A stretch of DNA of 64,000 bases, from NCBI GenBank assembly GCA_937908115.1, contig CALEQZ010000004.1, positions 1 through 64,000 on the forward strand, in the 5' to 3' direction. This DNA is from an uncultured Alcaligenaceae bacterium (GTDB lineage Bacteria; Pseudomonadota; Gammaproteobacteria; Burkholderiales; Burkholderiaceae_B). A program made the translations under genes and the position numbers. Below the pieces are notes generated by a model that had not been told where the DNA came from, did no database searches, and saw only the letters and a list, made by a program, of their open reading frames with translations. The number at the start of each line of letters is the position of its first letter. Position 1 is the first letter of the stretch. Below, one piece after another: positions 51,611 through 59,468 of this stretch.

Positions 51611-52540
51611 TCAATCGCCGGCTTGGGATGCCCGCCGGGGCGAGGGGGCGGGCTGGGCGGCGCGCGCCGATGCCGTCCTGCGCAGCAGCGCCGCAAAGGC
51701 GGTGACCGCGCGCGACTGCCGCACGCTCGCCTTGCGCAACAGGCCGGGGGTGCGCACGGGCGTCGGACTCTCCAGCGGGATCAGCGCCAGGTCCCGGGCC
51801 GGGTCGACCGCGTTGGCCGCGACGATGGTCCCCACGCCGCTGCGGGCCACTAACCCCAGCAGGGCGGCGACCGAGCTCATCTCGGCGCAGATGTGTGGCC
51901 GGGCGCCGGCTGCCGCGAAGCATTCGTCGAGCAGCCGGCGCGTGGAGAAGCTGTCCGGCAGCAGGGCGAGCGGTTCGCGGTGCAGCTCGATCATGCGCAG
52001 CCGCTTGCGCCGGGCCAGCGGATGGCGGCGCGATACGGCCAGGACCAATTCCTCGTTGAACAGGGGTTCGAAGCGCAGGCTGCCCGGCAGCTCGGGCCGG
52101 TAGGCTACGCCCAAGTCCAGCCGGCCTTGCGCCAGGCCCGCGACGATGGCGTCGGCGGGCAGCTCCTCGGCCAGGATGCGCACCGTCGGGTTGCGCGACA
52201 GGAACTCGGCAACGCACTCGGGGACGATGCCCAGGTTGAAAGTGTGCGTGGCGCCCAGGCGCACTTCGCCGGACAAAGGGGCGGCCTCGGCCTTGAGCTC
52301 GCTCAGGCCCTGGTCGATTTCCTGCATCGCCCGCTGGGCGTACGACAGGAAGGCCTCGCCCGCGTCGGTCAGGCGCACGCGCTTGCCAACGCGCTCAAAG
52401 AGCGTACGGCCGATTTCCTCTTCCAGCTGGCGGATCTGGTGCGACAGCGTCGACTGGGTGACGTGCACGCGCTCGGCTGCGCGGGTGAAGTTCAGCGACC
52501 CCGCCAAGGCCAGGAAGTAGCGCAAATGCCTGAGCTCCAT
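51611..52540 (-). CDS. LysR-family transcriptional regulator
   Basis: The 309-residue LysR protein (CynR-like in its opening MELRHLRYFLALAGSLNFTR) has a helix-turn-helix and effector domain with a basic, alanine-rich tail. It is divergent from the CoA-transferase/lyase/Bug operon and probably controls it through the repeat at 52568-52593. It lies upstream of and in the same direction as the trpGDC leader, so read-through into trp genes is possible. Start ATG 52540 is preferred to GTG 52543. Confidence 0.9.
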   Translation of the reverse strand: MELRHLRYFLALAGSLNFTRAAERVHVTQSTLSHQIRQLEEEIGRTLFERVGKRVRLTDAGEAFLSYAQRAMQEIDQGLSELKAEAAPLSGEVRLGATHTFNLGIVPECVAEFLSRNPTVRILAEELPADAIVAGLAQGRLDLGVAYRPELPGSLRFEPLFNEELVLAVSRRHPLARRKRLRMIELHREPLALLPDSFSTRRLLDECFAAAGARPHICAEMSSVAALLGLVARSGVGTIVAANAVDPARDLALIPLESPTPVRTPGLLRKASVRQSRAVTAFAALLRRTASARAAQPAPSPRRASQAGD

Positions 52541-52567
52541 CACCGGCTCCCAATGATCGATGTCATC

Positions 52568-52593
52568 AATGATAAGTACAGAAAATTATCATT
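52568..52593. promoter_or_regulatory. inverted repeat in the LysR/CoA-transferase promoter
   Basis: AATGATAA (52568-52575) and TTATCATT (52586-52593) are perfect 8-bp arms 10 bases apart in a strikingly AT-rich patch between the divergent genes, consistent with a LysR-type binding site. Confidence 0.6.
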
Positions 52594-52676
52594 TTTATCT
52601 TTTTCATCGTGACACTACGCTAGGTGGCCAGCGATCCGCGCGGCCGTCGGGCCGGCGCGGCATCGAGGAGACCACC

Positions 52677-53873
52677 ATGCAAGTCGAGCAGTCCGGCGCC
52701 GGCCAGCCGCGCGCCAAGATGCTGGAAGGCATCACCGTCGTCGAACAAGGCACCTTCATCACCGGTCCTGCCACGGGGATGCTGCTGGCCGACCTGGGCG
52801 CGGACGTCATCAAGGTCGAGCAGCCGGGCACGGGCGATCCTTTCCGCGCGTTCAAGGGCGGGCTCTACAGCCCGCATTTCCAGACCTATAACCGGAACAA
52901 GCGCAGCATCACACTGGACGTCAAGCGCCCGGAGGATGCCGAGGTATTCGATGCGCTCATCCGGCGCGCCGATGTCTACATCCAGAACTTCCGGCCCGGC
53001 GCGGCCGAGCGCCTGGGCGCCGGTGAAAAGCGCCTGCGCGAGCTCAATCCGCGCCTGATCTACTGCGCGATCAGCGGCTTCGGGCAGACCGGGCCCGCGG
53101 CGCAGCGCCCGGCCTATGACACCGTGGCGCAGGCTGCGAGCGGTTTCCTCAAGTTGCTGGTCAACCCGGCCAACCCGCGCGTGGTCGGGCCGGCGCTGGC
53201 CGACGCGCTGACGGGGTTTTATGCCGCGTACGGCATCCTGGCTGCGCTCTTGGCGCGCGGACGAACCGGCCAGGGCCGCACCGTCGAGGTATCCATGCTC
53301 GAGGCCATGTGCCATTTCAACCTCGATGCCTTCACGCATTACTTTTCCGAAGGCGAGGTCATGGACCCGTATAGCCGGCCGCGCGTGTCGCAGTCCTACG
53401 CGCTGCAGTGCGCCGACGGCCGCTGGCTGGCGTTGCACATGTCTTCGCCGGAAAAGTTCTGGCAGGGGCTGGCACGCGCGATCAATCGTCCAGATATCTT
53501 CGACGACCCGCGCTTTGCCACGCGCGAGGCCCGGATCGAAAACTACGAGGCGCTAGTTGCGCTGCTGGGCGAGATATTCGCCCGCCGCCCGCGCGACCAG
53601 TGGTGCGAGCGCTTGTTGGCCGAAGACGTGCCGCACTCGCCCATGTACGACAGCAGCGAAGCCTTGCAGGACCCGCAGGCGCGCCACCTGCAGCTGGAGA
53701 TCTCCGGGCAGCATCCCGCGCGGGGCACATGGCGCACCGTGCGGTTTCCGGTGTCGTTCGACGGCGTGCGGGCTACCGACGTCGTGCCGCCGCCCGAGCT
53801 TGGCGAGCACAGCGAACAAATCCGGGCGGCCCTGGCCGCCGAGGCATCCACCCCTAGCGGAAGCGAACCATGA
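52677..53873 (+). CDS. family III CoA-transferase (CaiB/BaiF)
   Basis: The 398-residue CoA-transferase has the signature EGITVVEQGTFITGPATGML, LADLGADVIKVEQPGTGDPF and probable catalytic D176 in GPALADALTGF. GAGGAG precedes ATG 52677. Its stop overlaps the start of the citrate-synthase-like gene (ATGA), giving a coupled pair: CoA transfer to a (di/tri)carboxylate, then C-C cleavage of the CoA ester. It lies inside what should be the trp operon. Confidence 0.9.
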   Translation: MQVEQSGAGQPRAKMLEGITVVEQGTFITGPATGMLLADLGADVIKVEQPGTGDPFRAFKGGLYSPHFQTYNRNKRSITLDVKRPEDAEVFDALIRRADVYIQNFRPGAAERLGAGEKRLRELNPRLIYCAISGFGQTGPAAQRPAYDTVAQAASGFLKLLVNPANPRVVGPALADALTGFYAAYGILAALLARGRTGQGRTVEVSMLEAMCHFNLDAFTHYFSEGEVMDPYSRPRVSQSYALQCADGRWLALHMSSPEKFWQGLARAINRPDIFDDPRFATREARIENYEALVALLGEIFARRPRDQWCERLLAEDVPHSPMYDSSEALQDPQARHLQLEISGQHPARGTWRTVRFPVSFDGVRATDVVPPPELGEHSEQIRAALAAEASTPSGSEP

Positions 53874-54664
53874 AAATCGGCAAGAACACGGTGCCCCGCA
53901 CCGCCATCAGCACGTCCGATGAGCACACCATCGTCGTGCGCGGGCAAGACCTGTCCAGCCTGATCGGCGGCATTTCGTTCACCGACTACTTTTACCTGCT
54001 GCTGACTGGCCAGCGCCCGGGGGCCGCGGCCCGCGCCGTGCTCGATGCCACGCTGGTGGCCATTGCCGAGCACGGCCTGGTGCCCAGCGTGCAGGCGGCG
54101 CGCATGACGCTGGCCGCAGCGCCCGAGTCCCTGCAGGGCGCGGTGGCCGCCGGCATCCTGGGTTGCGGCTCGGTCATCCTGGGCGCCTCTGAAAACGCCG
54201 GACGCATGTTGCACGAGATCGCTGCCCGGCAGGGCGAGGCCGAAGCCGTGCGCGCCGTGCTGCGCGAGTACCGTGCCGCCGGCCGGGCCATCCCGGGCTA
54301 CGGCCATCCCCTGCACAAGCAACGTGACCCCCGCGTGGCGCGGCTGTTTGCCGTGGCGCGCGAAAGCGGCGCCGACATGCGTTACGTGGACATCGCCGAA
54401 GCGGTCGAGCGCGAGATCCCCGGCATCGTCGGCAGGGACCTGAAGCTGAACGTGTCGGCGGCCATCCCGGCCGTGCTGCTGGGCGTGGGCTTTCCGCTGG
54501 AGGCGCTCAAGGGCGTGCCCATCCTGGCGCGCACCGCCGGCCTGATCGCACACCTGAACGAAGAGCTGCGGCATTCCATCGGCTTTGCGCTGTCCTACCA
54601 GGCCACGCGCGAGCTGCAATACGACGGCGAACTGCCTGCCGGCTCCGGCGCGGCACACGCCTGA
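53870..54664 (+). CDS. citryl-CoA lyase / short citrate-synthase-family protein
   Basis: The 264-residue protein is a short version of the citrate synthase fold, lacking the N-terminal part of true citrate synthase (about 430). The active-site His loop is GYGHPLHKQRDPR, and SFTDYFYLLLTGQRP matches the family N-terminus. Such short proteins are annotated as citryl-CoA lyase and occur beside CaiB-type transferases. The real substrate could be citryl-, citramalyl- or another 3-hydroxyacyl-CoA. It is followed by a Bug gene after 55 bases. Confidence 0.85.
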   Translation: MKIGKNTVPRTAISTSDEHTIVVRGQDLSSLIGGISFTDYFYLLLTGQRPGAAARAVLDATLVAIAEHGLVPSVQAARMTLAAAPESLQGAVAAGILGCGSVILGASENAGRMLHEIAARQGEAEAVRAVLREYRAAGRAIPGYGHPLHKQRDPRVARLFAVARESGADMRYVDIAEAVEREIPGIVGRDLKLNVSAAIPAVLLGVGFPLEALKGVPILARTAGLIAHLNEELRHSIGFALSYQATRELQYDGELPAGSGAAHA

Positions 54665-54719
54665 CCCGAGACCGGCCGCGCCGGCCGGAGGCCAATAACC
54701 ACAAGGAGAGGAGACCACC

Positions 54720-55712
54720 ATGGATACATCGACTTTGCGCGCCGGCTTGACCGGCCGCCTGCTCGTCGCGGCCGCGCTGGTTGCGGGACTGCTTGCGCCC
54801 GGCCAGGCCGCCGCGCAAGGCGCCTATCCCGACAAGCCGGTCAAGATGATCGTGCCTTTCGGGCCGGGCACGTCGACCGATACCGTCGCGCGCATCATGG
54901 CCGAGGCCATGGGCAAGTCGCTGGGGCAGACTGTCATCGTCGAAAACAAGGCGGGCGCCGGCGGCTCGATCGGCACGGAAATGGTGGCGCGCGCGCCGGC
55001 CGACGGCTACACCATCGTCATGGGCACGGTCGGCACGCACGCGATCAACAAGGCGCTTTACAGCAAGCTCGGCTACGACCCCATCGCGGATTTCGCGCCC
55101 ATCGCCTTCGTGGGCGAGACGCCCACGCTGCTGGTGGTGGCGGCCAATTCGCCGTACCGTTCGCTCGATGACCTGCGCGCGGCCAGCGCCAAACCGCCCG
55201 GCGTCAGCTTTGCGTCGGCCGGCAACGGCACCTCTGGCCACTTGGCCGGCGAGCTGCTCAAGTCCAAGCTGGGTGGCGAAATGATGCATGTGCCCTACAA
55301 GGAGGGCGCGATGGCACTGTCGGACGTGATGTCCGGCCAGGTGCAGTTCATGTTCTACCACCCCACTGCCGTGCTGCCGCACATCAAGGCGGGCAAGCTG
55401 CGTGCGCTCGGATCATCGGGGGCGCAGCGCAGCAGCGCCACGCCCGATTTGCCAACCATCGCCGAGCAGTTGGGCAGCGACTTCGACCTGGTGGCATGGT
55501 TCATGATGTATGCGCCCAAGGACACGCCCGCGCCGGCGTTGGCCGCGTTGCGCGACGCGGCGGACAAGGCGCTGGCCAGCGCCGAGGTGCGCGCCAAGCT
55601 CGACGGGCTGGGCGTGGAGGCCGGGGCGGCAAAGTCGCTGGATCAATTCGCCGCGGCAGAGTTGCGCAAGTGGGCCGACCTGGTCGCGGCCTCGGGCGCG
55701 CAGGTCAACTGA
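54720..55712 (+). CDS. Bug/TctC-family periplasmic solute receptor
   Basis: This 330-residue receptor has a signal peptide ending near GQAAAQ, then YPDKPVKMIVPFGPGTSTDT, VIVENKAGAGGSIG and APADGYTIVMG. AAGGAGAGGAG lies upstream of the ATG. It is last in the CoA-transferase/lyase/Bug operon and convergent with trpE (55 bases between stops). It presumably binds the acid processed by the two enzymes. Confidence 0.92.
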   Translation: MDTSTLRAGLTGRLLVAAALVAGLLAPGQAAAQGAYPDKPVKMIVPFGPGTSTDTVARIMAEAMGKSLGQTVIVENKAGAGGSIGTEMVARAPADGYTIVMGTVGTHAINKALYSKLGYDPIADFAPIAFVGETPTLLVVAANSPYRSLDDLRAASAKPPGVSFASAGNGTSGHLAGELLKSKLGGEMMHVPYKEGAMALSDVMSGQVQFMFYHPTAVLPHIKAGKLRALGSSGAQRSSATPDLPTIAEQLGSDFDLVAWFMMYAPKDTPAPALAALRDAADKALASAEVRAKLDGLGVEAGAAKSLDQFAAAELRKWADLVAASGAQVN

Positions 55713-55767
55713 GCGCCCGCGCCGGGACGGGCTTGGCCCGTCCTGGGGGGCTTCCCGGCGCAGGCCT

Positions 55768-57297
55768 TCAAAACGGGTCGTCCAGCCCGACCTGCACCTG
55801 CTCGGCCGCGCGCAGCACCGCGCGCGCCTTGGCCTCGGTTTCCTGCCATTCCTTTTCCGGGTCGGAGTCGGCCACGATGCCGGCTGCGGCCTGCACGTAC
55901 AACATGCCGTCCTTGATGACGCCGGTGCGGATGGCGATGGCGACATCCATTTCGCCACCGTAGCTCAGGTAGCCGGCCGCGCCGCCGTAGATGCCGCGGC
56001 GCACGGGCTCGAGCTCGTCGATGATTTCCATGGCACGCACTTTGGGCGCGCCGGTCAGCGTGCCGGCCGGGAAGGTCGCGCGCAGTACGTCCATGTTGCT
56101 CATGCCGGGCTTGAGGATGCCGCAGACGTTGGATACCAGGTGCATGACGTGCGAGTAGCGCTCGATCACCATGGTGTCGGTGACTTCGACGGTGCCCGTG
56201 CGGGCCACGCGCCCGACGTCGTTGCGCGCCAGGTCGATCAGCATGACGTGCTCGGCGCGTTCCTTGGGGTCGGCCTGGAGCTCGGCGGCCAGCGCGGCGT
56301 CTTCTTCCAGCGTCGCGCCGCGCCGCCGCGTGCCGGCTAGCGGGCGGATGGTCACGCGCGTCTGCGCGGGCTCGCCGTCCTGGGCCGGCGCGACGATTTC
56401 CTGGCGCACGAGGATTTCGGGCGACGCGCCGACCACGTGGAAATCGCCGAAGTTCCAGAAGTACATGTAGGGGGATGGGTTCAGCGAGCGCAGTACCCGG
56501 TATAGCGACAGCGGCGAGTCGCGGAAGGGCTTGGCGATGACCTGGCCGATCTGAACCTGCATCAGGTCGCCGGCGGCGATGTATTCCTTGGCGCGGCGTA
56601 CCGCCGCCAGGTAGTCCTCCTTCTTGAAGTCGCGCCGCTCTTCGGTTTGCACGCTGGCATGGCTGTACGGGATGTCCACCGGCTTGCGCAGCCGTGCACG
56701 CAGCTCCTGCAGGCGCTGCCGGGCGCGCGCATAGGCTTCGGGCTCGGCGGGATCGGCGTACACCATCAGGTAGGTGCGCCCGGCCAGGTTGTCGACGATG
56801 ACCAGCTCGTCGACGTGCAGCAGCATGATGTCGGGCGTGCCCTGCTCCATGCCGGCCGGAAACGGCTTGACCGCCGGCCCCAGGCGCGGCTCGATGTGGC
56901 GCACGGTGTCATAGCCGAAGTAGCCGGCCAGGCCGCCGGCAAAGCGCGGCATGCCGGGACGCAGCGCCACCTTGAAGCGCGCTTGGTATTGCTCGATGAA
57001 GGCCAGCGGATCGCCCTGGTGGGTTTCGACGACCTTGCCGTCGCGCAGCACTTCGGTGGTCGTGCCGGTGGCGCGGATGACCGTGCGCGAGGGCAGGCCG
57101 ATGAAGGAATAGCGGCCGAAGCGCTCGCCGCCGACGACCGATTCCAGCAGGCAGCTCATCCGGCCGGCCTGCGGGCCGGCGTGGGCGAGCTTGAGGTAAA
57201 TCGCCAGCGGCGTATCCAGGTCGGCGTAGGTTTCGGCGACCAGCGGGATGCGGTTGTAGCCTTGCGCGGCCAGGGCTTTGAACTCGATTTCTGTCAT
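55768..57297 (-). CDS. trpE: anthranilate synthase component I
   Basis: TrpE converts chorismate to anthranilate with ammonia from TrpG. The 509-residue protein has the N-terminal tryptophan feedback site region (LLESVVGGERFGRYSFIG) and the catalytic chorismate domain with IRPLAGTRRRG, DLARNDVGRVA, and PAGTLTGAPKVRAMEIIDELE. It follows rpe and gph on the same strand, as in many betaproteobacteria, but trpG is not next. Its leader holds a Trp-rich peptide and terminator-like hairpin. Confidence 0.97.
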   Translation of the reverse strand: MTEIEFKALAAQGYNRIPLVAETYADLDTPLAIYLKLAHAGPQAGRMSCLLESVVGGERFGRYSFIGLPSRTVIRATGTTTEVLRDGKVVETHQGDPLAFIEQYQARFKVALRPGMPRFAGGLAGYFGYDTVRHIEPRLGPAVKPFPAGMEQGTPDIMLLHVDELVIVDNLAGRTYLMVYADPAEPEAYARARQRLQELRARLRKPVDIPYSHASVQTEERRDFKKEDYLAAVRRAKEYIAAGDLMQVQIGQVIAKPFRDSPLSLYRVLRSLNPSPYMYFWNFGDFHVVGASPEILVRQEIVAPAQDGEPAQTRVTIRPLAGTRRRGATLEEDAALAAELQADPKERAEHVMLIDLARNDVGRVARTGTVEVTDTMVIERYSHVMHLVSNVCGILKPGMSNMDVLRATFPAGTLTGAPKVRAMEIIDELEPVRRGIYGGAAGYLSYGGEMDVAIAIRTGVIKDGMLYVQAAAGIVADSDPEKEWQETEAKARAVLRAAEQVQVGLDDPF

Positions 57298-57343
57298 GGC
57301 GGTCTAGGGTCTCGTGGGATCGACCGGGACCGCACAAAGCAAG

Positions 57344-57413
57344 CAGCCCGGCCATTTCTGGTTCCGGGCTGTTTGCGACTGCTGCCGGCTTTGCGCGTCG
57401 TGCACCAAGCCGG
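57344..57413 (-). promoter_or_regulatory. attenuator hairpins of the trpE leader
   Basis: In transcript order, CCGGCTT pairs with AAGCCGG (57385-57391 with 57407-57413). Then CAGCCCGG pairs with CCGGGCTG (57344-57351 with 57364-57371), with an inner CCA/TGG pairing. The second, stronger stem is followed by CUUGCUUUGUG and lies 46 bases before the trpE ATG, so it is the likely terminator; the first would be an upstream or antiterminator element. Confidence 0.68.
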
Positions 57414-57427
57414 GATGGACGTCACCG

Positions 57428-57499
57428 TCACCCGGAACGCAAACGCCACCAGCGCCAGCGGGCGCCGGATGCGATGGGTGCGCGGGTGTAGCGGATCAT
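57428..57499 (-). CDS. trpL: trp leader peptide upstream of trpE (WRWW)
   Basis: The 23-codon frame starts MIRYTRAPIASGA, continues RWRWWRLRSG and ends TGA. Three Trp codons within four residues, 130 bases before trpE and just ahead of competing hairpins, indicate ribosome-mediated attenuation. No strong Shine-Dalgarno is visible. The gph gene ends 40 bases upstream on the same strand, so the leader may be reached from its own promoter or by read-through. Confidence 0.82.
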   Translation of the reverse strand: MIRYTRAPIASGARWRWWRLRSG

Positions 57500-57539
57500 G
57501 TGGGTGGCGTGCAGTTCAGGACACGTGGTAATTGCGCCT

Positions 57540-58217
57540 TCAGTTGCGGGCGATCCATTCGGCCGCATCCAAAAGCGTGCCAACTATACCATCGACGTCC
57601 AGGGTGCGCACGTCCCGGCCTTCGCTGTAGCCGTATGGGACGGCCAGCACGCGGCAGCCGGCCGCGCGAGCGGCCTCGGCATCGTTGACCGAGTCGCCGA
57701 TGGCAACGGTGTGCGCCGGTGTCACGCCAAGCAGTTCGCATGCATGCCGCATGGGCTGTGGATCCGGCTTCTTGCGCGCGCAGGTGTCGCCGCACACCAC
57801 GGCCGCGAAGAAGCCGGCAAGTCCCGTGCGCTGCAGCAGCGGCAGGGTGAATTCGGTCGGCTTGTTGGTCACGACCGCAAGTTTCAGCCCTTGCTCGCGC
57901 ATCGACTTCAGCCCTTCCATCACCCCGTCGAACAACACGGCCTTGTCGCCGTTGACCAGGTGGTAGTGGCGGCGGAAGGCGTCGCGGGCGCGCTCGAATT
58001 GCTCTGGCTCGGGCGCGTCGCCGGGATCCAGCACGCCGGCCAGTGCGCGGCGCACCAGGTTGTCCATGCCTTTGCCTACGAAGGTGGCGATGACGTCCTC
58101 GCGCAGCGCCGGCATGCCCAGCTCGATACGCATGGCGTTGGTGGCCAGCGCCAGGTCGGGGATGGTGTCGAGCAATGTGCCGTCCAGGTCGAGCAGCGCA
58201 GCCTGAAAACTCGTCAT
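57540..58217 (-). CDS. gph: phosphoglycolate phosphatase
   Basis: The 225-residue HAD-superfamily enzyme has the nucleophile motif LLDLDGTLLDT (D10, D12), VVTNKP, the lysine in CARKKPDPQP and the acidic GDSVNDAEAA. Gph dephosphorylates 2-phosphoglycolate; other sugar phosphates are possible substrates. It lies between rpe (43 bases) and the trpE leader, the usual betaproteobacterial order. Confidence 0.92.
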   Translation of the reverse strand: MTSFQAALLDLDGTLLDTIPDLALATNAMRIELGMPALREDVIATFVGKGMDNLVRRALAGVLDPGDAPEPEQFERARDAFRRHYHLVNGDKAVLFDGVMEGLKSMREQGLKLAVVTNKPTEFTLPLLQRTGLAGFFAAVVCGDTCARKKPDPQPMRHACELLGVTPAHTVAIGDSVNDAEAARAAGCRVLAVPYGYSEGRDVRTLDVDGIVGTLLDAAEWIARN

Positions 58218-58260
58218 GGTTTTTCCCGGTGGAGGGTCGATGGCAGGCAAGGGCCGCGCA

Positions 58261-58968
58261 TTACGCAGACAGGGACTCGCCCTTGAGGATTTCGCCACGC
58301 ATGGCGGCAATGACGGCCGCGTAGTCGGGTTGGCCGAAGATGGCCGAGCCGGCCACGAATACGTCGGCGCCCGCCGCGCGGATGCCGGCGATGTTGTCCA
58401 CCTTGACGCCGCCGTCGACTTCCAGGGCCACGGGCTGGCCGCCTGCGGCGACATGACGGTCGATGCGTTCGCGCGCGGCGCGCAGCTTGGGCAGGGCCGA
58501 GGGCAGGAAGCTTTGCCCGCCGAAGCCGGGGTTGACCGACATCAGCAGCACCAGGTCCAGCTTGTCCATGACGTGGTCCATCCAGTCCAGGGGCGTCGCC
58601 GGATTGAAGACCAGGCCGGCCTTGCAGCCGTGGTCGCGGATCAGCGACAGCGTGCGGTCGACGTGGCGCGAGGCTTCCGGGTGGAAGCTGATGATGTCGG
58701 CGCCGGCCTTGGCGAATTGAGGCACCAGGGCATCCACCGGCTCGACCATCAGGTGCACGTCTATGGGCGCCTGCACGTGTGGGCGGATCGCCGCGCAGAC
58801 CATCGGCCCGATCGTCAGGTTGGGCACGTAATGGTTGTCCATCACGTCGAAGTGGATCCAGTCGGCGCCGGCGGCGATGACGTTGCGCACCTCCTCACCC
58901 AGGCGGGCGAAGTCGGCGGATAGAATGCTGGGAGCGATGCGGGCCGGGGGCAGGGCGGTTGAAAGCAT
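58261..58968 (-). CDS. rpe: ribulose-phosphate 3-epimerase
   Basis: Rpe interconverts ribulose-5- and xylulose-5-phosphate. The 235-residue TIM barrel has APSILSADFARL, HFDVMDNHYVPN with metal ligands, LMSVNPGFGGQSF and VDGGVKVDNI. ATG 58968 (MLSTALPP) is chosen; an ATG 9 codons upstream is unlikely. It is the first gene of the rpe-gph-trpE run and divergent from apaG. Confidence 0.96.
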   Translation of the reverse strand: MLSTALPPARIAPSILSADFARLGEEVRNVIAAGADWIHFDVMDNHYVPNLTIGPMVCAAIRPHVQAPIDVHLMVEPVDALVPQFAKAGADIISFHPEASRHVDRTLSLIRDHGCKAGLVFNPATPLDWMDHVMDKLDLVLLMSVNPGFGGQSFLPSALPKLRAARERIDRHVAAGGQPVALEVDGGVKVDNIAGIRAAGADVFVAGSAIFGQPDYAAVIAAMRGEILKGESLSA

Positions 58969-59073
58969 GGGGCGGTTCCAGACGATAATGTGCAATTATT
59001 GCAGCTTGACGCAGCCGGCCGGCGCAGCGGGCCCGGCCGGGCCGGCGGCCCATACACAGCACAGGGTGGCAAT

Positions 59074-59448
59074 GTGAAGACCTATGACCTGACCGTGACC
59101 GTCGAGCCGCGCTTCCTGCCAGAACAATCCAACCCCGACGCGCAGCAGTACGTCTTCGCGTACACGGTGCGCATCACCAACAGCGGCGAGCGCCCCGCCC
59201 AAGTCATCAGCCGGCATTGGATCATCACCGACGGCAACCAGCGCGTGCAGGAAGTGCGCGGCCTGGGGGTGGTCGGCCAGCAGCCACTGCTCGCCCCGGG
59301 CGAAACATTCGAATACACCAGCGGCTGTCCGCTGCCCACGCCGGTCGGCACCATGCGCGGCACGTATCATTGCGTGGGCGAAAACGGCATTCCCTTCGAA
59401 GTGCCGATCTCCGAATTCGTGCTCGCCATGCCGCGCACGCTGCATTGA
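59074..59448 (+). CDS. apaG: ApaG domain protein
   Basis: The 124-residue beta-sandwich protein (fibronectin-like fold) has the family stretches YVFAYTVRITNSGERPAQVI, RHWIITDGNG-like and GVVGQQPLLAPGETFEYTSG. Its function is unclear; the E. coli homologue is linked to cobalt and magnesium resistance and some bind pyrophosphate. The start is GTG 59074, giving exactly the usual length. It is divergent from rpe and followed by mltA. Confidence 0.92.
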   Translation: MKTYDLTVTVEPRFLPEQSNPDAQQYVFAYTVRITNSGERPAQVISRHWIITDGNQRVQEVRGLGVVGQQPLLAPGETFEYTSGCPLPTPVGTMRGTYHCVGENGIPFEVPISEFVLAMPRTLH

Positions 59449-59468
59449 TTTCCCGGTTACACGCCTCG

